The notes beneath the pieces were generated by a model that ran no database searches, was not told the origin of the DNA, and was given only the letters and a program-made list of their open reading frames with translations. The translations under genes were made by a program, and so were the position numbers. Shown here piece after piece: positions 15,092 through 22,911 of a DNA stretch of 33,046 nt. The stretch comes from Microcaldota archaeon (GTDB lineage: Archaea; Micrarchaeota; Micrarchaeia; Micrarchaeales; CABMGC01), in the NCBI GenBank assembly GCA_021789155.1, contig JAJYJW010000009.1:1-33046 (forward strand), given 5' to 3'. How positions within the stretch are numbered: the stretch's first letter is position 1; every line of letters begins with the position of its first letter.

Positions 15092-15351
15092 CGCATCTGC
15101 TGCGCAATGTACTTAGCAACAAGCAGATTCTGATCCTGAATACGGTAAATGCGAGCAAGGGAGTGTGCATAAGCGAACTCGTACGCAAGGTAAAGGAACG
15201 AGAGCACATACCAGATTCCACTCTGAAATTCAACATATACAATCTTAAAGAGCTTGGATTATTAGAATTCAACGAGAACGGCAACGAAAAGGAAGTGCGA
15301 ACTACTGATCTGTGGCTCCTTGCGGCTGATGTTTTGAACTATGAAAAGTGA
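15082..15351 (+). CDS. Winged helix-turn-helix DNA-binding protein
   Basis: An 89-residue protein with a helix-turn-helix followed by a wing. Residues about 10-30 are hydrophobic helix 1 (NKQILILNTVNASKG), then VCISELVRKVKE, the recognition-helix region IPDSTLKFNIYNLKELGLLEF, and a wing with NENGNEKEVRTTDLW. This is the arrangement of MarR/ArsR-like archaeal regulators, with no ligand domain. The ATG at 15082 has AAAGG eight bases upstream and lies inside the candidate leader ORF. The stop is followed within five bases by SerRS, so the regulator heads the serS-phosphatase operon and could control it or the divergent beta-helix gene. Confidence 0.75.
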   Translation: MQIAHLLRNVLSNKQILILNTVNASKGVCISELVRKVKEREHIPDSTLKFNIYNLKELGLLEFNENGNEKEVRTTDLWLLAADVLNYEK

Positions 15352-15355
15352 TACT

Positions 15356-16660
15356 ATGATTAGCATGAAATTCATAAGAGAGCACGAAAAAGAAATACGT
15401 GAAACTGTTGAAAAGAGAAAATCCAAATTTGATATTGACAAGTTGATGGCAAATGAGAAAATGCTGCGAGAACTAAACACGAAATTACAAGAAGAGCAGC
15501 ACGCGTTGAATAAGGGCAGCATGGATATAGCGAATGCGAAGAAGCTGGGAAAGGACTCTACGAACGTGAATGAACTTGCATCGCGCAAGAAGAGTATCGC
15601 AGCGTTACAAGCACAAGCTAACGAAGTAAACAAGGAACTTGAGATGTTATTGTGGAATCTTCCATGCATATTGAAAGATGACGTTCCAGTAGGAAACAGC
15701 GAAAATGAAAATGTTGAACTTAGGAAATATGGAAGCGCTGAAAAGAGAATAGAAAAAGGGCATGATGAAATTTTACAAGAAATGAACCTGCTAGATGTGG
15801 AAAACGCCGCAAAAGTGGCGGGATCGCGCTTTTTCTACATGAAGGGAGATTTGGCTTTGCTAGAGCAAGCTTTGATAAGGTTCGGTATAGATAGCATCAT
15901 CAAAAAAGGTTACACGCTAGTCGCTCCTCCGCTGATGATAAGGAAGAAATACTTCATGGGTGCAGCACCTCTTGATACTTTCAAAGATGCCATGTACAAA
16001 GTGAGCGAAACTGGAGAGATACGTAATGATGCAGATTATGAGCACATGGAAGAGGAGCTTTACATGATAGGCACGGCAGAACATGCTATTGCGGCCATGC
16101 ACGCGGAACAAGTATTCAAAGGAAGCGAATTGCCATTGAGGTATGTTGGCATTAGCCAATCGTTTAGGAGAGAAGCAGGATCCCATGGAAAAGACACTAA
16201 GGGCATATTCCGAGTTCACCAATTCAACAAGATAGAGCAATTCATATTCGCGAAACAGGAAGACTCTTGGAATTATCTTGAAGAACTTGTCAGAAATGAG
16301 GAAGAAATAATGAAGGCTTTAGGCATTCCATATCGCGTGATCGAACTTTGCAGCGCAGATACGGGATTGCAGGTCGCGAAAACATATGACTTAGAGGCAC
16401 ACATGCCAAGTCAGGGAAAATACAGAGAACTAGGATCGCATTCCAACTGCACTGATTGGCAGAGCATGCGCTTAGACATCAAGTATGACAGCAACAACGA
16501 AAGGAAGTATGTGCACACGCTCAATGGCACAGCCATGCCAGTGCAGAGGACAATCGCAGTTTTGATTGAAAATTATTATGAAAACGGGAGAGTCAAAATA
16601 CCAGATGTCCTCGTGCCTTACATGAATGGCAAAAGATTTCTAGATGGATTGAAAACATGA
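15356..16660 (+). CDS. serS: Seryl-tRNA synthetase
   Basis: A class II aminoacyl-tRNA synthetase charging tRNA-Ser, about 434 residues, of the common (not methanogen-type) form. The N-terminal tRNA-binding coiled coil runs from MKFIREHEKEIRETVEKR to about residue 105. The catalytic core has motif 2 in FRREAGSHGKDTKGIFRVHQF and EQFIFAKQED, and motif 3 in GTAMPVQRTIAVLIENY. The upstream in-frame ATG at 15341 lies inside the end of the winged-helix gene; ATG 15356 or 15365 fits the family N-terminus better, and GTGAT at the preceding stop can serve as the ribosome-binding site. The TGA overlaps the ATG of the next gene (ATGA). Confidence 0.95.
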   Translation: MISMKFIREHEKEIRETVEKRKSKFDIDKLMANEKMLRELNTKLQEEQHALNKGSMDIANAKKLGKDSTNVNELASRKKSIAALQAQANEVNKELEMLLWNLPCILKDDVPVGNSENENVELRKYGSAEKRIEKGHDEILQEMNLLDVENAAKVAGSRFFYMKGDLALLEQALIRFGIDSIIKKGYTLVAPPLMIRKKYFMGAAPLDTFKDAMYKVSETGEIRNDADYEHMEEELYMIGTAEHAIAAMHAEQVFKGSELPLRYVGISQSFRREAGSHGKDTKGIFRVHQFNKIEQFIFAKQEDSWNYLEELVRNEEEIMKALGIPYRVIELCSADTGLQVAKTYDLEAHMPSQGKYRELGSHSNCTDWQSMRLDIKYDSNNERKYVHTLNGTAMPVQRTIAVLIENYYENGRVKIPDVLVPYMNGKRFLDGLKT

Positions 16661-17088
16661 AAATACTATTTTTGTGCCAATACAACATAGGACGAAGCAG
16701 GATAGCGGAGACGCTATTCAAGACGATGGCCAAGAAGTCGAGTGCTATCAGTGCAGGATTTGACGAGAAATTTGTCAATACGAGATACGCGGATGCTGCG
16801 CCTCTTGTAATAAGATGCATGAATGAAATGAATCTCAAGATTAGGAAAAGAAAAGCGAGGATAGTTACCGAAAAGATGATAAGTGACGCTGATTTCATCA
16901 TAGCCTTGATGAGCAACAGCGCGGTTAACGGAGTAGTTCCGAAGAGGATTCGCGACATGCAGAATTTCACGCATTGGCGCATTGATGACGTAAGTCTAAG
17001 GCAAGACTACAATTACGGCAAATTGCTTGCTGTGATAGAGGAGATACGAAAAAGGGTAAAGAAGCTCGTAGAGCAGAATGACCTGTAA
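16657..17088 (+). CDS. Low-molecular-weight protein tyrosine phosphatase-like protein
   Basis: A 143-residue LMW-PTP-fold protein. The P-loop C-x5-R-S is CQYNIGRS (Cys7 to Ser14), and the C-terminal region has WRIDDVSLRQDYNY, where an Asp would be the general acid (family knowledge). It could be a protein tyrosine phosphatase or an arsenate-reductase-like relative; the additional cysteines needed for thioredoxin-coupled ArsC are not obvious. ATG overlaps the serS stop by four bases, so translation is coupled. In archaea LMW-PTP genes often travel with unrelated housekeeping genes, so the pairing says little about the substrate. Confidence 0.85.
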   Translation: MKILFLCQYNIGRSRIAETLFKTMAKKSSAISAGFDEKFVNTRYADAAPLVIRCMNEMNLKIRKRKARIVTEKMISDADFIIALMSNSAVNGVVPKRIRDMQNFTHWRIDDVSLRQDYNYGKLLAVIEEIRKRVKKLVEQNDL

Positions 17089-17125
17089 TGCATGCGGTTT
17101 TATAATTTAAGACACTAATAACATC

Positions 17126-18430
17126 ATGGACTTAGGCGAAGGTATAAGGAAGGCAGTAGCAACGCTTACCGGAGCCACCATAATAGACACGAAAGCGATA
17201 AAAGAGTTCAACAAGGAGCTGCAAAAAGCTCTTTTAAGCGCAGACGTGGAAGTAAAGCTAGTTTTCGAACTTACGAAAAAGATAGAAACAGCTGCGCTTA
17301 GCGCGAACCTTCCTGCTGGAGTGACCGCTAGAGACTACGTCATTAACCTGCTCTATGAAGAGCTGGTAAAACTCATGGGCAATGATTATTCGCCTGAGAT
17401 ATCGCCTAAAAGAATACTACTTCTCGGGTTATACGGCTCCGGAAAAACCACAACTGCCGCGAAGCTGGCTAAATTCTACCAAGACCGTGGAATGAGTGCC
17501 GGAGTGGTATGTTGCGACGTGACGCGCCCTGCAGCATATGAGCAATTGGAAACGCTTGCCAAGCAGGCCGGAATCGCATTCTTCGGAATAAAGAACGGAC
17601 ATGACGCTGTGAAGATAGCAAAGGAAGGGCTTGCCGCATTAAAGGACAGAAAAGTCATAGTGTTTGATTCAAGCGGAAGAAGCGGACTCGATGCCGAACT
17701 CATGAAGGAACTGAAGGGGATAGCTGAAGCGGTGAAGCCCGATGAGAAGGCGCTTGTCATAAGCGCAGACATAGGCCAGGTTGCAGGAAAACAGGCCAGC
17801 GAATTCAGCAAAGAAGTGGGAATCAACAGCGTGATAGTTACAAAGCTTGACGGCTCTGGAAAAGCAGGAGGAGCACTTAGCGCGGTAAGCAAATCCGGCG
17901 CGAAGCTCACTTTCACCGGAAGCGGGGAAAAGCTCAATACGCTTGACAGCTACAGCTCAAAGAGATTCGTAGCAAGATTGCTCGGGATGCCGGATCTTGA
18001 AGGGTTGATCGATGCAGTTAACAAAGGTATGCAAGAAGCGAACGTCAAACCGGAAAACATGCAGAACATGGAGCTGAATTTCGATACTTTCTATACGCAG
18101 CTTAAGACAATGTCCGGTGCCGGACCATTGAAGAACATACTCGGCATGATGGGCATGTCAAACGTCCCGAAGGAAGCGATAGAGCAGAGCGAGGAGAAGC
18201 TGAAGAACTACAAGGTGATTATAAGCTCCATGACAAAGCAAGAGAGGAACAACGACTCTCTGCTTAAGCAGAAAGGGAGAATAGAAAGGATAGCAAAGGG
18301 AAGCGGAAGAACGGAAAAGGACGTCAAGGATCTGATAAGCGAGTTCGCGAAAATGAAGAAGCTGATGAACAGCATGAAGAACAATCGCGACATTCTGAAA
18401 AGATTCAAGTCAATGGGTTTGGGAGTTTGA
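17126..18430 (+). CDS. srp54: Signal recognition particle protein SRP54 (Ffh)
   Basis: The GTPase of the signal recognition particle, which binds signal sequences and SRP RNA and docks on FtsY. 434 residues: N helical bundle (1-85), G domain (about 90-300), and Met-rich M domain (about 315-434) ending MKNNRDILKRF. Motifs: Walker A GLYGSGKTT (101-109), DVTRPAAYEQL, TKLDGSGKAGGA (239-250), and the NG interface LLGMPDLEGLID. The G3 motif, usually DTAGR, reads DSSGR (181-185), and DGTAKGGG reads DGSGKAGG. Both changes are conservative in size but uncommon. A TATA-like TTTTATAATTTAA (17098-17110) lies about 25 bases before ATG 17126, suggesting a leaderless mRNA. tRNA-Gly follows. Confidence 0.94.
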   Translation: MDLGEGIRKAVATLTGATIIDTKAIKEFNKELQKALLSADVEVKLVFELTKKIETAALSANLPAGVTARDYVINLLYEELVKLMGNDYSPEISPKRILLLGLYGSGKTTTAAKLAKFYQDRGMSAGVVCCDVTRPAAYEQLETLAKQAGIAFFGIKNGHDAVKIAKEGLAALKDRKVIVFDSSGRSGLDAELMKELKGIAEAVKPDEKALVISADIGQVAGKQASEFSKEVGINSVIVTKLDGSGKAGGALSAVSKSGAKLTFTGSGEKLNTLDSYSSKRFVARLLGMPDLEGLIDAVNKGMQEANVKPENMQNMELNFDTFYTQLKTMSGAGPLKNILGMMGMSNVPKEAIEQSEEKLKNYKVIISSMTKQERNNDSLLKQKGRIERIAKGSGRTEKDVKDLISEFAKMKKLMNSMKNNRDILKRFKSMGLGV

Positions 18431-18434
18431 TACG

Positions 18435-18445
18435 GTAATAAATAG
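18435..18445 (+). promoter_or_regulatory. TATA-like box upstream of tRNA-Gly
   Basis: GTAATAAATAG is centred about 27-29 bases before the tRNA 5' end at 18470, the spacing of an archaeal tRNA promoter. It lies between the srp54 stop and the tRNA. Confidence 0.4.
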
Positions 18446-18469
18446 ATGTTGTATGAAACTATAATCTGC

Positions 18470-18542
18470 GCGAGTGTAGTCTAGTCTGGTAGGACACTGC
18501 CCCTCCAAGGCAGATGCCCGGGTTCAAATCCCGGCACTCGCA
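18470..18542 (+). tRNA. tRNA-Gly (anticodon UCC)
   Basis: A 73-base cloverleaf. The acceptor stem is GCGAGTG/CACTCGC (18470-18476 with 18535-18541) and the discriminator is A18542. The D arm is at 18479-18495 with GG in the loop. The anticodon stem is CTGCC/GGCAG, with loop CCTCCAA and anticodon TCC at 18504-18506. A four-base variable loop precedes the T arm CCGGG-TTCAAAT-CCCGG. There is no intron and CCA is not encoded. Position 33, almost always T, is C. It reads GGA glycine codons (and others by wobble). Confidence 0.95.
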
Positions 18543-18550
18543 CTTCTCAT

Positions 18551-19393
18551 TCATTCATCATTCAAAATGCGCACGTAACTGGCGTATCTCTCTTTAGAAA
18601 GCATTCCCGCATTTACCGCATCCTTCACCGCGCATTTAGGTTCATGTGAATGCGTGCAATCGTTGAATTCGCATCCTTCTGAAAACTGCGCGAATTCCGG
18701 AAAGTAAAAGTGCAGTGCTTCCTTTTCTATGTTCTTGAGGCTTAATGCACGTATCCCTGGCGTGTCGATTATGAAAGTTGAATTGCCTATTACGTGCAGT
18801 GATGACGACGATGTTGTATGCTTCCCTTTGCCCGATTTTGAACTGACTTCTCCAGTTAGCAGAACTTCTCCCTGAAGCATGCTGTTGATGAGCGATGACT
18901 TGCCAACGCCGCTGTTTCCTACAAGAACACAAGTCTTTCCCTCGATAAAACTCATCAACTCGCTCATCCCCTCCTTTGTTTCATTCGATACTGCGAACAC
19001 CTTTATTCCGAGTTTTTCGTAAGCGCGCATGTCTGGAATGCTACCCTTGTCTATTTTTGTCAGGCAGATTATCGGCTTTACGTTTCCGTAATTGCATATC
19101 ACCAGATACCTGTCAATAAGACCTGGGTTGAAGGACGGATGGACTACAGACGCGACTATTATCGCAATGTCTACGTTTGCGGCGATTACCTGCTCAGTAG
19201 CGTTAGCCACAGAATCGCGGGTATAATCAAGTTTGAGCCTTGAAAGTCTTGTTCTTCTCTTTATCATGCCGTCTATTACCGCACTGCCGAATTGCTCAGT
19301 AAACACCACTCTGTCGCCAACGGCAAGTTCATTTAGCGCATTGATCTGCTGCTGGTTTCTCGCCTTTCCGGATATGAACTCAAGAGCATGCAT
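18551..19393 (-). CDS. rsgA: RsgA (YjeQ)-like circularly permuted GTPase, main frame
   Basis: A ribosome-small-subunit-dependent GTPase that in bacteria checks late 30S assembly. The motif order is permuted: G4 LTKID (111-115), then G1 GNSGVGKSS (159-167), G3 DTPG (210-213). The zinc knuckle CEFNDCTHSHEPKC has Cys241, Cys246, His248 and Cys254. The OB fold precedes it, ending in LAVGDRVVF (23-31). The ATG at 19393 falls in the middle of the OB fold, so it is unlikely to be the true start: coding continues upstream (19394-19590) but reaches an ATG only through a frameshift. RsgA is mainly bacterial, so horizontal transfer is plausible. The gene ends within ten bases of the convergent tRNA-Gly. 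Confidence 0.85.
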   Translation of the reverse strand: MHALEFISGKARNQQQINALNELAVGDRVVFTEQFGSAVIDGMIKRRTRLSRLKLDYTRDSVANATEQVIAANVDIAIIVASVVHPSFNPGLIDRYLVICNYGNVKPIICLTKIDKGSIPDMRAYEKLGIKVFAVSNETKEGMSELMSFIEGKTCVLVGNSGVGKSSLINSMLQGEVLLTGEVSSKSGKGKHTTSSSSLHVIGNSTFIIDTPGIRALSLKNIEKEALHFYFPEFAQFSEGCEFNDCTHSHEPKCAVKDAVNAGMLSKERYASYVRILNDE

Positions 19394-19590
19394 AATGGAG
19401 AATTCTATTCCGGTTATGGAAGCGAGAGTTCCTACGCTGCACCCTTCGGCTTCTTCTTCGGTTTGATAAACTATCAGGTTGCTTTCTTCCAGATCCTCTG
19501 ATTCGTAGTTTATTGTTGATTTACCCTTTCTTTTATTCGACGCGTGTTTACCCTCTACGCCATTATGACTTTTGTATTTCGTTTAATCAT
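19394..19590 (-). other. N-terminal part of rsgA, separated from its ATG by a frameshift
   Basis: The rsgA frame is open upstream of 19393 to a TAA near 19587. It reads as a basic tail (HASNKRKGKS), an acidic segment, and the first OB-fold strands (GTLASITGIEFSI). No ATG, GTG or TTG is present in this frame. ATG at 19590 opens the neighbouring frame (MIKRNTK), and a single extra A in the AAAA run at 19570-19573 (minus-strand reading) would join the two. The full protein would then be about 346 residues, normal for RsgA. It may be a real frameshift mutation, a programmed slip, or a sequencing error. Confidence 0.6.
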
Positions 19591-19639
19591 GCCTTGCTAT
19601 TAAATACCAGCGCAAAAAGATATAATACGTGGTAAGGGA

Positions 19640-19834
19640 ATGATTAATGAGTGCAACACCTGTCACAACATGATGTTGCCGGTAAAGAAAGATGGGCAAG
19701 TAGTTCTGCACTGCAGCAAATGCAACAAAGACACTCTGCCTACTGACAATAAAAAGGTTGAATTTCGCAGCGCGCAGCGCGATAATGAAACCAAAACCAT
19801 TGCGATGAAAAGGCGCAGCAGAATGGCGCGCTGA
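19640..19834 (+). CDS. Small zinc-ribbon protein, RPOL9/TFS N-domain-like
   Basis: A 64-residue protein. The N-terminal zinc ribbon CNTCHNMMLPVKKDGQVVL, then HCSKCNK (Cys-x2-Cys ... Cys-x2-Cys), matches the first ribbon of RNA polymerase subunit M / transcription factor S. The second, catalytic ribbon of TFS is absent; instead there is a basic C-terminus (MKRRSRMAR). It may be a stand-alone polymerase-associated protein or a nucleic-acid-binding zinc ribbon. The ATG at 19640 is preceded by GGTAAGGGA, and CTATTAAATACC (19597-19606) gives a suitable TATA box. It shares the upstream region with divergent rsgA and precedes GlyRS by 56 bases. Confidence 0.72.
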   Translation: MINECNTCHNMMLPVKKDGQVVLHCSKCNKDTLPTDNKKVEFRSAQRDNETKTIAMKRRSRMAR

Positions 19835-19890
19835 ACAGAATTTATATAAATAGAACCTAGAAACTACTAATGCAAATGTCCGGTGTATAG

Positions 19891-21381
19891 ATGAAAAGCG
19901 ACACGATGGAATCTTTTACGAAGGAAAATGGCTTTTTCTGGCCTGCTGCGGAGATATACGGGGGCGTAGCTGGATTCTATGACTATGGACATATTGGAGC
20001 GTTGCTCAAGAAAAGATTCGAGAATGCATGGCTATCGTTCTTCGTAGACAACATAGAAAACGCGTACCTTCTCGATGGCGCATTCGTCCTTCCTGAAAAA
20101 CCGCTCATAGCATCTGGACACGTAAAACTATTCAATGACATAATAGTCTCATGCCAAAAATGCAAGACCTATTACAGGGCAGACATTCTGCTTGGCGATC
20201 TAGGCGTAAGAATAGAGGAAGGCGCGCAAGCGGATGAGGTAAACAAGATTTGCGATGAAAAACAGGTGAAGTGCCCGAAGTGTTCAGGAAAAGTGTATGA
20301 TGCGAAACCATTCAACCTGATGTTCGAACTTGGAGTTGGTCCGGACAAATCGCAGAAAAGCTATCTAAGGCCTGAGACTGCACAAACATCTTATCTCAAT
20401 TTCAAGCGCGAATTCAACCTGTTGAGGAGGAAGTTGCCTTTGGGCTTGGCGATAATAGGAAAAGCGTACAGGAACGAGATAGCGCCGAGGCAAGGGCTTT
20501 ATAGATTAAGAGAATTGACGCAAGCAGAGCTTCAGTACTTCTTCGATCCAGAAACTTTTGACAAGAAAATACCTGAAAAGATGCTGAACAGAGTAATAAA
20601 CGTGACAAGGGACAGCAAGAAGGAAGTCGAAAGCATGAGCATATCACAGTTCATAAAGGAATTCAACGTGCCTTCGTTCTACGCGTATTACCTTTGCTAC
20701 GTGCACATTTTTTACACTGAAGTGCTGAAGTTTCCTAAGGAGAAACTACGCTTCCTTGAAAAAGCAGGCGTAAACAGATCCTTTTACAACAAGGTGCATT
20801 TCGACATCGAGGCAGACATCGAAAGCTGGGGCGGCTTCAAGGAAATAGGGGGCATGCACTACAGGGGTGATTACGACCTCACTTCTCATTCTAACGGAAG
20901 CGGGGAAGATCTTTCGGTAAACTTCAACGGGAAGAAGGTTCTTCCGCACGTGCTCGAGATGAGTTTCGGGGTTGACAGAAACGTATGGTCTTTGGTAGAT
21001 CTATTATACGACAAGGAAGGCGAAAGGGAATATCTGAAATTCCCAGGATACATCGCACCGTTCTCCGCTGCAGTCTTCCCATTGCAAAACGACGAGAAAC
21101 TGGTAGAGCAGGCACACTCGATCTACGATGCATTAAAAGGAAGAGTGAAGTCATTCTACGATGAGACCGCTTCGATAGGAAAGAGGTACGCAAGGCAAGA
21201 CGTCATAGGCACGAAATACTGCATAACCGTTGACTTCGATACAATAAACAAGGAATCTGAGAATTTTGGGACAGTGACGGTAAGGGAACGCGACAGCAAG
21301 AACCAGCAAAGGATAAAAATCGATGAGTTGGTGGGATTCGTTGTCAATGGAACCGATTTGATACCTTCAAAATTCGTTTAG
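19891..21381 (+). CDS. glyS: Glycyl-tRNA synthetase (alpha2, archaeal/eukaryal type)
   Basis: A class II synthetase for tRNA-Gly, 496 residues, somewhat shorter than most archaeal GlyRS. Features are the N-terminal GFFWPAAEIYGGVAGFYDYG, a zinc site formed by CQKC and CPKC (about residues 88-91 and 129-132), and RPETAQTSYLNF. Motif 2 lies in AYRNEIAPRQGLYRLRELTQAE (quoted in part: RNEIAPRQGLYRLREL), and motif 3 lies around LEMSFGVDRNVW. The C-terminal anticodon-binding domain starts at APFSAAVFPL. GGTG at 19881-19884 supports ATG 19891, although a second ATG at 19906 is possible. TATATAAATAG upstream gives a promoter. The cognate tRNA-Gly lies 1.3 kb upstream. Confidence 0.95.
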   Translation: MKSDTMESFTKENGFFWPAAEIYGGVAGFYDYGHIGALLKKRFENAWLSFFVDNIENAYLLDGAFVLPEKPLIASGHVKLFNDIIVSCQKCKTYYRADILLGDLGVRIEEGAQADEVNKICDEKQVKCPKCSGKVYDAKPFNLMFELGVGPDKSQKSYLRPETAQTSYLNFKREFNLLRRKLPLGLAIIGKAYRNEIAPRQGLYRLRELTQAELQYFFDPETFDKKIPEKMLNRVINVTRDSKKEVESMSISQFIKEFNVPSFYAYYLCYVHIFYTEVLKFPKEKLRFLEKAGVNRSFYNKVHFDIEADIESWGGFKEIGGMHYRGDYDLTSHSNGSGEDLSVNFNGKKVLPHVLEMSFGVDRNVWSLVDLLYDKEGEREYLKFPGYIAPFSAAVFPLQNDEKLVEQAHSIYDALKGRVKSFYDETASIGKRYARQDVIGTKYCITVDFDTINKESENFGTVTVRERDSKNQQRIKIDELVGFVVNGTDLIPSKFV

Positions 21382-21468
21382 CTTTTACTGCCCTACAAAT
21401 TGGAAAAGAGTGCCCCCTCGTTTAGCGCATCCAATAAATGCTTTGATTTTCCAACAAGTAAAGGTTAT

Positions 21469-22176
21469 ATGATAGAAGTAGAGCTGCGAGGAAAATTAAG
21501 CGACGATGAATACGAGATGCTGACAGAAAAGCTTTCTACCAACGGCAAATTCATAAAGTCATTTTCCAGGTTCAATTTATTATACAGAAGCAAAATAGAC
21601 AAGAACAAAATACAAAAAGAGGACTTCGCAACAAACGGTAGGTTCCTGGATTTGAAGTGCAGAGTCACAAAGGATGATGGGGAATTGGTTGTCAAGATCG
21701 GCGAACCTAGCTCTGCAGATAGGGAAGAGATAGAAGTGAAGATAAGGAAAGATGAATTCCTGAATGCAGTGGAGTTTTTGCGGGCGCTTGGTTATTACAA
21801 TTGCCTGGCAACAGTGCGCACGTCCGAACGCTACATGTACAAAGGGATAGAATTCACAATCGCAAAGGCCGTGCCTGCAAACGATTTCAAAGCAAAGGTA
21901 GCGGACAACATATATTACGAAGCCGAAATACCTGCGGAACAAAATGAAGTAGAAGATGCAAAAACAAAGATAGTCCCGGTTCTCAGGGAGTTGGGTTTGA
22001 CAGTGCTCGTAGAACACGAGGAAGACATTATGCGCTTCGGAGGCGATGCTACCATGAAATCAGGATTGTCGTATTATGAGCTTATTGCTGCTTTGAACAG
22101 CAAAATAGACATGGTGCTAGATACAAGAACTGATGAAGCCAGGGAAAGCATAGAGAAAGTAATAAACCTGCTCTGA
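21469..22176 (+). CDS. CYTH-domain protein
   Basis: A 235-residue protein of the CYTH group (adenylate-cyclase IV and thiamine-triphosphatase fold), acting on triphosphorylated substrates with a divalent metal. The N-terminal signature E-x-E-x-K/R appears as EVELR right after the initiator Met-Ile. Further strands carry the alternating charged residues of the tunnel (FLDLKCRVTKDDGELVVKIG, REEIEVKIRKDEF, VRTSERYMYKGIEFTIA). The C-terminus has a helix pair (LSYYELIAALNSK). ATG 21469 is chosen over a TTG at 21400 because the signature must be at the very N-terminus and AAAGG lies six bases upstream. It follows GlyRS by 87 bases. The substrate is unknown. Confidence 0.8.
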   Translation: MIEVELRGKLSDDEYEMLTEKLSTNGKFIKSFSRFNLLYRSKIDKNKIQKEDFATNGRFLDLKCRVTKDDGELVVKIGEPSSADREEIEVKIRKDEFLNAVEFLRALGYYNCLATVRTSERYMYKGIEFTIAKAVPANDFKAKVADNIYYEAEIPAEQNEVEDAKTKIVPVLRELGLTVLVEHEEDIMRFGGDATMKSGLSYYELIAALNSKIDMVLDTRTDEARESIEKVINLL

Positions 22177-22186
22177 GGTCAATCGT

Positions 22187-22267
22187 TTTTATACCTTTTG
22201 CTTCAAATAGTAATCTTGTAAGTACGGATTTTCCCGTTATAACTGCATGTTGCAGGAGGGGCGTATT
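22187..22267 (+). promoter_or_regulatory. Promoter and leader of the L1-L10-P1 operon
   Basis: TTTTTATACC (22187-22196) is a TATA-like box predicting a transcript start near 22217. The ~50-base leader contains ACGG-ATTTTC-CCGT (about 22218-22231), a small TGCA-TGT-TGCA stem, and a strong GGAGGGG (22255-22261) six bases before ATG 22268. In methanogens uL1 represses its own mRNA through a leader copy of its 23S site; I cannot confirm such a mimic here. Confidence 0.45.
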
Positions 22268-22903
22268 ATGGAATTGGTAAAAGAAGAAGAAGTTTCGAAG
22301 TTTATCGGAGAGAATAAAGGAGCCAGGAAATTCAAGCAAACCATAGAGCTTGCGATTAATTTCCGCGGAATAGATTTCACGAAACAGGAGAACAAGCTGA
22401 ACCTTCCGGTGAAGTTGCCGCACGGACACGGAAAGAGCAGCAAACTGGCGATATTCGCGGACGAAAGGGCAATACTAGAAACGGCGAATAGGCTTGGGCT
22501 AGAGGTCATAGATCCTGCGACCCTCGATTCCTATCACAACGATCAGGCAAAACTTGCAGGTTTGTTGCAATACGAATTGCTAGCACAGCAGAGCCTCATG
22601 CCTGCAATAGCGAAAGCCGTTGGACAGTTCTTAGGACCTAGGGGAAAGATGCCAAAACCGCTCATGAGTGCCGCAAATCTGGAAACGATGGCAGGCAGCA
22701 TGGGCAACAGCATAACGCTCAGAAGCAAGGGCAAATTCCTTCCTACGGTGCATTGCATCATAGGAATAGAGGATTTCACTCCGGAAAAGATATATGCGAA
22801 CATGAAGGAGGTAATAGACGCAGTTACCAAGAAGCTGGGACCTAACCACATCAAATCAGCATACATAAAACTGACAATGAGCAAGCCGCTCAAGGTAATG
22901 TAG
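22268..22903 (+). CDS. rpl1: 50S ribosomal protein uL1
   Basis: The L1-stalk protein that helps release deacylated tRNA; 211 residues from ATG 22268. Typical segments are KFKQTIELAINFRGIDF, the LPHGHGKSSKLAIFAD region, the second domain around LMPAIAKAVGQFLGPRGKMPKPL (key LGPRGKMPKP), and ITLRSKGKFLPTVHCIIG. An upstream ATG at 22247 is in frame, but it lies before the GGAGGGG ribosome-binding site that serves 22268. It is the first gene of the classic archaeal order uL1-uL10-P1; uL11 is not upstream here. Confidence 0.95.
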   Translation: MELVKEEEVSKFIGENKGARKFKQTIELAINFRGIDFTKQENKLNLPVKLPHGHGKSSKLAIFADERAILETANRLGLEVIDPATLDSYHNDQAKLAGLLQYELLAQQSLMPAIAKAVGQFLGPRGKMPKPLMSAANLETMAGSMGNSITLRSKGKFLPTVHCIIGIEDFTPEKIYANMKEVIDAVTKKLGPNHIKSAYIKLTMSKPLKVM

Positions 22904-22911
22904 GTGATCGC

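Noticed and set aside
15341-19906. Identical MKSDTM at the start of the SerRS and GlyRS frames
   Set aside because: In SerRS the upstream ATG lies inside the previous gene and is probably not used, so the match is likely chance.
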